A DNA stretch of 11,582 nucleotides from Clostridia bacterium (GTDB lineage Bacteria; Bacillota_A; Clostridia; Oscillospirales; CAG-272), in the NCBI GenBank assembly GCA_017414585.1, contig JAFQLN010000119.1:1-11582 (forward strand), read 5' to 3'. The notes below the pieces were generated by a model. That model ran no database searches. It saw nothing but the letters and a program-made list of their open reading frames with translations, and had not been told where the DNA came from. The position numbers were made by a program, and so were the translations under genes. Position 1 is the stretch's first letter. Every line of letters starts with the position of its first letter. This document shows, piece after piece, positions 1-6,549 of the stretch.

Positions 1-20
1 GCCATGATGCATAACGGAAA

Positions 21-309
21 GGGGCTGTCGCAAGTATAAAAGTTTTGGTCGAGCTTTTTCAAAAGCTCGTGGGGTTCAATGAAGTTTCTTTAGAAACTTC
101 TGTCAAAGCCCCTTGTCGAGCTCCGCAGAGCTCGAAACACCCAAGACTTCTGATAAAGTTCCTCTTTTTGGTTCTTGGAAGTTACGAAGTAACTTCACTC
201 CTCGCTAAAGCTCCTTTACTGCGTAAAGGAGAAAAAGAACGAATAAACAGTCTGGATACAAATCAAGGCTGTCGCATTTCGGAAAATCTCTCCTTAGTGC
301 GACAGCCTC
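21..309. repeat. Hairpin array bracketed by GGCTGTCGCA inverted repeats
   Basis: No gene is convincing here. Five short perfect inverted repeats follow one another: CGAGCTTTT/AAAAGCTCG (50-69), GAAGTTTCT/AGAAACTTC (81-100), TCGAGCTC/GAGCTCGA (116-135), GAAGTTAC/GTAACTTC (178-196) and CTCCTTTAC/GTAAAGGAG (211-231). A weak sixth (about 145-160) fills the one gap, giving centres 27-35 bp apart. The stems differ in sequence but all pair. The block starts with GGGGCTGTCGCA (21-32) and ends with TGCGACAGCCTC (298-309), which are inverted copies with one mismatch; a third copy lies at 267-276. This could be a MITE-like or REP-like intergenic element. No transposase and no clear target-site duplication are visible. 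Confidence 0.55.
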
Positions 310-315
310 TTTTTT
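266..315 (+). terminator. Terminator-like hairpin with T tract
   Basis: A perfect 11-bp stem, AGGCTGTCGCA (266-276) with TGCGACAGCCT (298-308), encloses a 21-nt loop and is followed directly by CTTTTTT (309-315). It would stop plus-strand transcription arriving from the left of the window. The large loop is less typical, and the stem is also the right edge of the hairpin array. Confidence 0.5.
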
Positions 316-339
316 GCTGTCCGCAGAATATCCGCGGAA

Positions 340-377
340 AAGGAAAACTCCCGCACGGTTTCAAAACTGTACGGGAG
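340..377 (-). terminator. Rho-independent terminator of the transglutaminase-like gene
   Basis: The inverted repeat CTCCCG...CGGGAG (348-361 with 364-377) pairs along 13 positions with one C/A mismatch and one G/T wobble around a 2-nt gap. On the minus strand it is followed by TTTTCCTTTT. It lies about 30 bp past the stop codon at 406, as expected for the end of that transcript. The plus-strand side also has a TATTTTT run, so it may work in both directions. Confidence 0.75.
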
Positions 378-405
378 CCTGTATTTTTGTTCGGTAAAGC
401 CGGAC

Positions 406-1227
406 TCAGCGGCTGTAGCTGTATCCGCTGTCGGCAGTCATGTGGAAGATGCAGTCTTCCAGCGCCTGTGCGTCGGAATTGCGGTATGCGCTTGCCATGG
501 TCAGATCGAGCGTGTACCAGTTTCCGTCCACGTAAACCTTATTCCATGCGTGGTATCCGCCGTAGTAGTAGCCCTTTTCCAGCGCGCAGGGGATGTCCTG
601 ACTGCGGCAGAGTGCTGCGAACAGAGCGGAAAAGTCGTAGCAGATGCCCTTCTTGGTGTCGAGAATTTTGCTCGTATTGGGAACATAGGTCTTGATCACA
701 CCGCTGGTTACGCCTGCCGCGAATTCATAGTCGTACGAAAGCGTAGCTGCGACATAGTTATGCAGGGCAATGACCTTGGATGCGGTATCCGTCAGACCTT
801 CGCAGAGTTCAGCGGCTTTCAGACCGACGGCATCTTCTGCGGAGAAAGTGATTTCATCCGTGCTGACGCGGTAGGGAGCAAGATCGTCCTGCATGTTGAC
901 CGTTACTTTTTTGGATGCAACGGGCGTGTAGGAATTGCCGTAGAGGTGGCGGTACAGGGTAATGGTGTAGTCTCCGTCGCCCTTGGAGAAGGTGTAGGAG
1001 GAAGTTTCACCCGGCGTGTAGTTGTAGTAGCCGGTCGCCTGCCCGAAGGAAACAGCTACCTTCATTTTCTGGCAGTCGGACCGGTAACATACGGTAAAAT
1101 AACCTTCGGAAGATGTGCTTGTGTCAATCGCTTCTGTCTGTGCGGCAAAAACACTTGCAGGCAGAATGCAGGCGCTCAGAAAAAGAAAACACAAAAGAAC
1201 GCCTAAAAAACGGGCATACCGCTTCAT
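406..1227 (-). CDS. Exported transglutaminase-like (papain-fold) protein
   Basis: This encodes a 273-residue secreted protein with a transglutaminase core domain. Residues 1-28 form a signal peptide: basic start, hydrophobic stretch, likely cleavage after V-F-A. The sequence L-S-A-C ending at Cys20 also fits a lipobox, so a lipoprotein is possible. After about 100 residues of probable beta-rich region, the C-terminal half has the full family triad: Cys196 in KKGICYDFS, His226 in GYHAWNKVY and Asp241 in YTLDLTMA. Such domains cross-link, deamidate or cleave peptide bonds; the substrate cannot be read here. The start at 1227 is preferred over an in-frame ATG at 1257 because AAAGGAG (1234-1240) sits 6 nt upstream, and because the 1257 ATG belongs to the conserved ATGGCAGC segment of the riboswitch. 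The gene is monocistronic, with its own promoter, aptamer and terminator. Confidence 0.9.
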   Translation of the reverse strand: MKRYARFLGVLLCFLFLSACILPASVFAAQTEAIDTSTSSEGYFTVCYRSDCQKMKVAVSFGQATGYYNYTPGETSSYTFSKGDGDYTITLYRHLYGNSYTPVASKKVTVNMQDDLAPYRVSTDEITFSAEDAVGLKAAELCEGLTDTASKVIALHNYVAATLSYDYEFAAGVTSGVIKTYVPNTSKILDTKKGICYDFSALFAALCRSQDIPCALEKGYYYGGYHAWNKVYVDGNWYTLDLTMASAYRNSDAQALEDCIFHMTADSGYSYSR

Positions 1228-1240
1228 GGTGTACTCCTTT

Positions 1241-1325
1241 CGGTAACTGGCTGCCATACTCCTTTGCGGGAGGTTAGGCCCTATAGCTTTGCGTCACAGC
1301 CTTTCGACTGCTTTGCCATTGTCGT
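1241..1325 (-). ncRNA. Cyclic-di-GMP-I (GEMM-I) riboswitch aptamer
   Basis: Read on the minus strand, the leader carries the GEMM-I signature in order: TGGCAAAG (1311-1318), a stem capped by a GAAA tetraloop (1302-1305), GACGCAAAGC (1286-1295), GGGCCTAA, a short hairpin CTCC/GGAG, ATGGCAGCC and a closing GTTACC (1242-1247). The C/A mismatch in the closing helix also occurs in the well-studied Vc2 aptamer. The aptamer ends directly against the Shine-Dalgarno of the transglutaminase-like gene. No terminator lies between them, so control of translation is more likely than early termination. Binding of cyclic-di-GMP is inferred from the motif. Confidence 0.9.
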
Positions 1326-1471
1326 TTGAGTGCTGGGCGGAAATACGCAAGTCCGGCGCTCTGGATCAATGTTGAAAATATGTAATTGTATTTCTGTCCC
1401 GGCAAGAAGCGGTTTTATCCTCTCTCCTCCGATGGACAGTTATGTTTTTCGTGCCATTCGACACTATTTAT

Positions 1472-1500
1472 ATTATACTCTATTTTCTCTGTTTTGTCAA
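1472..1500 (-). promoter_or_regulatory. Sigma-A promoter of the riboswitch/transglutaminase transcript
   Basis: On the minus strand a perfect TTGACA (1495-1500) and a perfect TATAAT (1472-1477) are separated by 17 bp. Transcription should start near 1465. This gives a leader of roughly 240 nt, with about 140 nt before the aptamer begins. That 5' stretch includes a purine-rich GGAGGAGAGAGG run (1419-1430) with no ATG or GTG at a suitable distance, and an imperfect stem at 1328-1361. Confidence 0.88.
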
Positions 1501-1523
1501 TAGCTATCGAAAAAACATACAAT

Positions 1524-1549
1524 AAAAAAACAGCTGAACTGCTGTCTTT
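1524..1549 (-). terminator. Second terminator downstream of the five-gene operon
   Basis: The minus strand has ACAGC/GCTGT (1530-1534 with 1541-1545) around a 6-nt loop, extended by A/T and G/T pairs, and followed by TTTTTTT. It lies between the first operon terminator and the -35 box of the next promoter, so it would catch read-through before the riboswitch gene. Confidence 0.65.
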
Positions 1550-1583
1550 GCCGCGCTGATCCGGATATACCCGCACTACACTG

Positions 1584-1625
1584 CAAAAATAACGGGGAAA
1601 AGCCATATTTTCAGCTTCTCCCCGT
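1584..1625 (-). terminator. Rho-independent terminator of the five-gene operon
   Basis: ACGGGGAAAAGC (1592-1603) pairs with GCTTCTCCCCGT (1614-1625) with a single mismatch and a 10-nt loop. On the minus strand the stem is followed by TATTTTT. It begins 11 bp past the phosphodiesterase stop codon at 1636. Confidence 0.85.
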
Positions 1626-1635
1626 ATCGGATTCT

Positions 1636-4275
1636 TCAGTTCGCTGTCGCGTCACCTGACGGCGTGTCGGTCAGCGCCGCATCGGCAACCGATGTATCGG
1701 TCAGTGTTGGTTCGATCGGCGGCATTCCGGCTGCAAAACTGCTGTCGGAGGTCTGTACACTGTCCGGCAGATTCTGTCCGCGGATTTCGATTTTCTCATT
1801 TTTCACAAGATCAATAAAAATCAGAACCAGCTTCGGATCGAACTGCTTTCCCGCTTCCGCCTGCATGATGACAAGCGCTTCTTCCCGGCTCAGCGCCTCT
1901 TTGTAGCTGCGCTTCGATGTAATGGCATCAAACGCGTCGGCAATGCAGAGAATCCGTCCCATGATGGGGATTTCCTCGCCCTTGAGCTGACGCGGATAGC
2001 CGGAGCCGTCATAATGCTCGTGGTGAGAATAGACGGTCGGGATGACATATTCCAGCGAGGGCAGATGGCGGATGATGTTGATCGCGTTTTCGACGTGCGC
2101 CTTCATCACCTCGAACTCGTCCGGCGTGAGCTTGCCGGGTTTGTTGAGGATATCCTCGCGGATGCCGATCTTGCCGATGTCATGCAGCAGTCCCGACTCC
2201 TTTACGATTTCGATGAGGTCTTTTTCCATTCCGGCGGCTTTTGCCAGTTCCTCCGCGTAATAGGCGACGTTTTCGGAATGCTGGAAGGTATAGTGATCCT
2301 TGGCGTCAATCGCGGCTGTCAGGGCATAGATCGTGCTTGCGTTTTCACTGTAGCCGCTGGAATACTTGAACTGACGGGTTTCCTGATAGTAGATTTCGGA
2401 AGAATAGATCTGCACCGCGTTCTTGCCGGAGCGCTTGACGGTGTACACAGCGGTTTCCGCGTTCTGGAACAGCTCCTTCGCGCTGGACGCCATATACGGA
2501 GCCGCACAGATGCCGGCGCTGACGGTGAGGGGTTTGGAGATCTGTTCCCCGTGGTGGTCGCTGATTTTGCCGATTTCCGCCGCGAGATTTTCCGTCAGCA
2601 TTTTCGCGGAGTGAATATCGTATCCCGGCAGAATCACCGCGAATTCCTTGCCGCCGATTCTCGCCGCAGTGCTGGATTCGTTCAGTCCGGAAAGCAGAAG
2701 TCCTGCCACACGCTGCAGCGCGATATCGCCTTCCTGTGCGCCGTAGAGCTGGTTGTACCGTTTGAAATCGTCCAGATTGAGGATACACAACGCCAGCGCG
2801 GAATCCTGATACTTTTCAAATTCCAGATCGAGCAGCTCGAAGAAGTACTTGCGGTTTGCCAGTCCGGTGAGCTTATCCTTGCGCGCGTCTTCGATGGCAC
2901 GTTCGTACGCAGAGGCTTCTCCGACAGCGGCAGCCGCCAGCGAGCACACCGAGTGGATCAGCGCCACGGTGGAAGACGGATAGGGAATTCCGTCCTTGCG
3001 GTTGGGCAGAACGAGAATGCCTTCCAGCCCGTTCGGTGCGACGAGAGGAATAAAGCAATTTGCGTTCAGCACAGTAAGGTCCTTTTTCTCCTGCTCCCAC
3101 ATACTGCGGAACACGGTCGTCTGGCTGAATGCCTGCAGTCCGACGGGTTCATCATGTGCGCCGAAGTACGACACAAGCGGGTGATCCGCTTTCATATAGA
3201 AGTTTTTCTCTTCCAGCGGATTTGTGGTATGTTCCACGCGGAAATCGCCGTCCATCTGTCTGGTGAAAACGATCATCCGCTCGATGTGCGTCAGATCCTG
3301 CACGGTGTCCGTCATATTCTGCAAAATCGCGTGGACGCTCAGCTTATGATTGATTTCCTGCGCAAACTGCTCAATTTTCGCCTGCTGTACTTTCTCATTC
3401 CGGATGAAAATGGAATTGAACAGGAGCGTGAGCGCCGTATACAGCAGAACGACGTACAGAATCATGAGAACGGCGACGGTAATCAGGGACATAGCCTGAT
3501 CCATACCGAAGGTTCTGCCGAAGAAATCCTGCAGGGGGACGACGACTTTCGCTGCGGTAACTGCGCCGATGCACAGCGCGAACAGGAAATAATTTGCCTT
3601 GGTGAAGAGGACGGTCATCTTGAACAGCCGCTTCTTATACAGTGCATAGAACATGAACAGTATATTGACGGGGCCGGACATGATGTCGAGCGGAACGCCG
3701 GAGAAGACCGGCAGCGTTGCGGCGACGTGTCCGATGACCAGAATCAGAAGACCGGTAATGATGGGACGGAGCTGCTGATAAGCGGTATGGTTGCCCTTGC
3801 AGTGGCGGTAGATGACATGAATCATCTGGAAGAGGCAGGGGAGAATGCAGATCAGCAGAATGTAGATATGCCAGGTATAGCTGTAGATAAACTGCACGGA
3901 GCCGTTTGTCTCAACGACGAGCGGTTCGGGGACAAACAGTCCGGTGAAGTAGTTGAAGACAAAGAGAAGTGTGTGGAAAATCGCCCAGTAATACTGGCTG
4001 GGAGCGTTCTTTTCCTCAAGAAACGCCAGCGTGAAGTGATAGTATCCCGCGACAAGCAGCGTCATGCCGAGCACGGAGACATGGTGCCACAGGATCACCG
4101 ACGGCCACAGCTGCATACGCATGGCAAAGGAGCCGCCGGACCACAGAATCATCAGCACAAGCAGGCTCATGAAGGCGTGGATAACCCGGTTTGTCTTGCG
4201 GCTGGAGAGAAATGTCACGAACAAAAAGACGTAGGAGAAGAGCGCGATGATCGAGAACCAGCTATATCCAGTCAT
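1636..4275 (-). CDS. 7TM sensor, degenerate GGDEF and HD-GYP cyclic-di-GMP phosphodiesterase
   Basis: This 879-residue membrane protein is predicted to break down cyclic-di-GMP. Residues 1-290 hold about seven membrane spans of the kind found at the N-terminus of 7TM histidine kinases. Residues about 305-455 look like a GAF domain. Residues 465-625 are a GGDEF domain in which the signature is GGKEF (541-545); the change of Asp to Lys and the lack of an upstream RxxD site argue against cyclase activity. Residues 645-830 are an HD-GYP domain with its ligands present: His666, His698-Asp699 (LLHDIGKIG), His727, His751-His752-Glu753, GYP at 759-761 and Asp780. The last 45 residues are a Thr/Asp/Ala-rich tail. 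AGGAGG (4284-4289) lies 8 nt before the ATG. The gene overlaps the GH3 gene by 14 nt, suggesting coupled translation. It is the last gene of the operon. Confidence 0.92.
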   Translation of the reverse strand: MTGYSWFSIIALFSYVFLFVTFLSSRKTNRVIHAFMSLLVLMILWSGGSFAMRMQLWPSVILWHHVSVLGMTLLVAGYYHFTLAFLEEKNAPSQYYWAIFHTLLFVFNYFTGLFVPEPLVVETNGSVQFIYSYTWHIYILLICILPCLFQMIHVIYRHCKGNHTAYQQLRPIITGLLILVIGHVAATLPVFSGVPLDIMSGPVNILFMFYALYKKRLFKMTVLFTKANYFLFALCIGAVTAAKVVVPLQDFFGRTFGMDQAMSLITVAVLMILYVVLLYTALTLLFNSIFIRNEKVQQAKIEQFAQEINHKLSVHAILQNMTDTVQDLTHIERMIVFTRQMDGDFRVEHTTNPLEEKNFYMKADHPLVSYFGAHDEPVGLQAFSQTTVFRSMWEQEKKDLTVLNANCFIPLVAPNGLEGILVLPNRKDGIPYPSSTVALIHSVCSLAAAAVGEASAYERAIEDARKDKLTGLANRKYFFELLDLEFEKYQDSALALCILNLDDFKRYNQLYGAQEGDIALQRVAGLLLSGLNESSTAARIGGKEFAVILPGYDIHSAKMLTENLAAEIGKISDHHGEQISKPLTVSAGICAAPYMASSAKELFQNAETAVYTVKRSGKNAVQIYSSEIYYQETRQFKYSSGYSENASTIYALTAAIDAKDHYTFQHSENVAYYAEELAKAAGMEKDLIEIVKESGLLHDIGKIGIREDILNKPGKLTPDEFEVMKAHVENAINIIRHLPSLEYVIPTVYSHHEHYDGSGYPRQLKGEEIPIMGRILCIADAFDAITSKRSYKEALSREEALVIMQAEAGKQFDPKLVLIFIDLVKNEKIEIRGQNLPDSVQTSDSSFAAGMPPIEPTLTDTSVADAALTDTPSGDATAN

Positions 4276-5920
4276 TGATTCCGCCTCCTATCTCCAGCGT
4301 GTTGGACTGGTGACATACCAGAAGATCGTTGATTTCGCAGGCGTCGGGATTGATCTTGCGGATGGGCGCGCCGAACTTCTTTTCGAACGCGGCAAAGGTT
4401 CCGCACTTCATCATCGTAATTTTGAGCGGGTCGATGCCGAGGATTTTCTTCAAATCCTCGTAGTCCTGGTCCAGATAACGGAAATAGATGCCCAGCTGAT
4501 CCTGCAGAATGCGGATACTGACGGCGCTGTTGATCAAATGATCCCGCTGCAGCTCCACATAGATATGGAGGTACGGGCGGTTGTTTTCCGAATATTCCTT
4601 TTTCGCCGTCCACATTTCGATGGGCAGGCGGGAAAGCTCGATCGCCTGATTGATGGACTTTTCCGTGATCCGGGTAAATCCGGCGATATCAATGATCTGG
4701 GGAATGCGGTCGATATACTGGAAGCGCGGGATTGCATTGCCTTCCGTTTTGCTTCCGATGCCTGTGCACTGGAAAACGTCGCCGACACGGTAGCGGGCAA
4801 ACGCGCCGCCCTTGAAGACGGTGAGCACAAGCTCATAGATGCCCCCGGCGACAACCTCGTCCCAGAGCACGGTGCGGGGCTGATACGACGGATCGTCGAT
4901 GTTCTTGTTCATTTCGTCCTCGGGGATGAATTCGTAGAAGCATGCGTCCGGGAAGAAGTAGACCCCTTCGCGGCTCCACGTTTCGCAGCCGATGCAGGTG
5001 GGTTCCGTTCCCGCGAAAATTTCCATGGGCGCAATGCCCCACATCCGTTCGAGATCGGCTTTGTAGCAGCGGTTGTCCGTTCCCGCGCACATGAAGCCCT
5101 TGAGCTGGAACAGATCCTTCGGGAGCAGATCGCGGTTTTCCTTGCGGCAGCTGCGCTTTGCCATCATAAACCGCAGGAGCATGGTCGGGGAAATGCTCGA
5201 CAGCTTTTCGAGAATCCCGCCGCTTTTTTGGCTTTTTGAGGAACCGCTCTTCATGGAAGTGATGCTCTGGCTGACGTAATAAAGAACGCTGCCCAGACCG
5301 AAGAAGTATTCAATGCCCTTCTTCATCCCCAGCTTGAAGCCCTGGATATTGCGCTCTGCAAACGTCATATTTACGGCGTCCTTGACGGAGGGCAGAAATT
5401 CCACGTCGATTTCATCCTTGAAGAGAAGGGGCAGAAGTCCGGTCATATACGGAAGCGGGGCGAGCGCGTACAGCATATGGTCGGTGACGCTGATGTCGAA
5501 ATCGCCTTTTTTCCGGCTGGTGGACAGAATCATGCAGCTGATGAGATTATGCTTGAAGGTATCCAGCATCCCCTTGGTGTAGGGAGCGGTTTTCGTCGGA
5601 TGCACGCCGCCCTCCCATGTGGTTTTGATCCACAGGACAGGTTCTCCCGGAAGCGCCTTGGTTTGTTTGGACAGCAGTGTGGGTGCGTAGTCTTCGTATG
5701 CGGTCAGCGGAACCATCGTGCGGAATTCTTCGATTGTTGTGGGCTTTTTGCCCTTCAGAATGCTCTGACCGAGTGTGCTCGAGGACCAGATTTCCATCTG
5801 TTCCAGAAGCAGACGTTTCTGGATATCCATGAACTCTTCCATGGAAAGGGTCAGAAAACCGCAGTATTCCTCCCAGATTTCTTCTTTGGAATACTCAAGA
5901 AGTTTTTCCTGAAATCTCAC
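4262..5920 (-). CDS. GH3-family acyl-adenylating (acyl-acid amido synthetase-like) protein
   Basis: This 552-residue cytosolic protein resembles the GH3 auxin-responsive family, which activates a carboxylic acid with ATP and usually joins it to an amino acid. Supporting motifs are FAGTEPT (302-308), in place of the family's G-x-T-E core, and RYRVGDV (376-382), a hallmark of GH3 proteins. The phosphate-binding loop is unusual: TTWEGGVHPTKTAPYT (100-115) keeps the Lys and the P-Y-T end but lacks the usual Ser/Thr/Gly run. The start is GTG, with AGGAGG (5928-5933) 7 nt upstream. It overlaps the methyltransferase stop in a GTGA junction and overlaps the next gene by 14 nt, so it is firmly inside the operon. 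The substrate cannot be told. Loss of normal activity is possible given the altered loop. Confidence 0.85.
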   Translation of the reverse strand: MRFQEKLLEYSKEEIWEEYCGFLTLSMEEFMDIQKRLLLEQMEIWSSSTLGQSILKGKKPTTIEEFRTMVPLTAYEDYAPTLLSKQTKALPGEPVLWIKTTWEGGVHPTKTAPYTKGMLDTFKHNLISCMILSTSRKKGDFDISVTDHMLYALAPLPYMTGLLPLLFKDEIDVEFLPSVKDAVNMTFAERNIQGFKLGMKKGIEYFFGLGSVLYYVSQSITSMKSGSSKSQKSGGILEKLSSISPTMLLRFMMAKRSCRKENRDLLPKDLFQLKGFMCAGTDNRCYKADLERMWGIAPMEIFAGTEPTCIGCETWSREGVYFFPDACFYEFIPEDEMNKNIDDPSYQPRTVLWDEVVAGGIYELVLTVFKGGAFARYRVGDVFQCTGIGSKTEGNAIPRFQYIDRIPQIIDIAGFTRITEKSINQAIELSRLPIEMWTAKKEYSENNRPYLHIYVELQRDHLINSAVSIRILQDQLGIYFRYLDQDYEDLKKILGIDPLKITMMKCGTFAAFEKKFGAPIRKINPDACEINDLLVCHQSNTLEIGGGINDWI

Positions 5921-6510
5921 TTGCTATCCTCCTTTCTGTTCGTTCGTCTCCACGTTGTGCACATCTGACGGATGCTCACCGGAGTCGGTATGATAAAGGG
6001 TACTCGTTTTTTATAGTCTTCGTAGTCATCGAAGGTTTTCACAAAGGTCACGCGGTCCTGAAACCAGACATAGCCGAGATTCAGAACGGAAAAAATCATG
6101 CCGCATGGCAGAAGCGGGGACGGATGCGCCGCCAGCCCGAAGAAAAGATACGCGGCGAAGAAAAACAGCACGCCGGGATGCCGGCACAGCGCATACACAC
6201 CGCGGTCGTACACCTTTCTGCCCTCGTCCTGCGTGACATAGGTTTTCTCAAACGGCAGGGCGAAAAACAGGGTATAAATCAAAGCGGCAAGGGACAGCGC
6301 GCCGAGAAGAAGCAGGATCATGTCCGCCCATGTGCCGAACGTATGCATCTTCCATGCCGGAAGCAGGCACAAAACGGTTGACAGAACGAGCAGAATACAG
6401 CCCGCCAGAAAGAACGTGCGGAACAGACGGAACCGTCCGGTGATGCTGTTCACATCGTACAAAAAGAACAGCAGAAAAGCGGCGGTCCCCAGAAGAAGCG
6501 GCAGCAGCAT
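5917..6510 (-). CDS. ICMT/PEMT-type integral membrane methyltransferase
   Basis: This encodes a 197-residue protein with about five membrane spans (roughly 1-18, 30-50, 60-84, 113-128 and 131-150). The C-terminal half has the marks of isoprenylcysteine carboxyl methyltransferase and phospholipid methyltransferase relatives: GVYALCRHPG with Arg-His-Pro at 110-112, then FDDYEDYKKRVP (160-171). These residues bind S-adenosylmethionine in known members. Family enzymes methylate membrane-bound carboxylates or amines. Bacterial homologues are broad in function and no substrate is implied here. AGGAAGG (6517-6523) lies 6 nt before the ATG. The stop codon overlaps the GH3 start by 4 nt, which suggests that the two act on one pathway. 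Confidence 0.85.
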   Translation of the reverse strand: MLLPLLLGTAAFLLFFLYDVNSITGRFRLFRTFFLAGCILLVLSTVLCLLPAWKMHTFGTWADMILLLLGALSLAALIYTLFFALPFEKTYVTQDEGRKVYDRGVYALCRHPGVLFFFAAYLFFGLAAHPSPLLPCGMIFSVLNLGYVWFQDRVTFVKTFDDYEDYKKRVPFIIPTPVSIRQMCTTWRRTNRKEDSK

Positions 6511-6549
6511 GACAGACCTTCCTGTGTGGTGATCGGGAGGAAAAGAGAC

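Noticed and set aside
50..231. CRISPR array
   Set aside because: The repeated feature is a series of hairpins with differing sequences, not identical direct repeats with unique spacers, and no cas genes are near.
45..695. A 216-codon plus-strand open frame at the left end
   Set aside because: It runs through the hairpin array and two terminators into the antisense of the transglutaminase-like gene, and its translation is low complexity without a domain.
1228..1257. Upstream ATG at 1257 as start of the transglutaminase-like protein
   Set aside because: This ATG is part of the conserved ATGGCAGC aptamer segment. It has no ribosome binding site of normal spacing that is not also in the aptamer, and it would put ten extra residues before the signal peptide.
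1415..1606. A 63-codon minus-strand open frame between the operon and the transglutaminase-like gene
   Set aside because: It overlaps both terminators and the consensus promoter, and has no good ribosome binding site.
2014..4278. A 754-codon open frame on the plus strand
   Set aside because: It lies opposite the 7TM-HD-GYP gene, whose motifs, ribosome binding site and operon position are clear. The plus-strand translation has no recognisable domain and is a codon-bias shadow.
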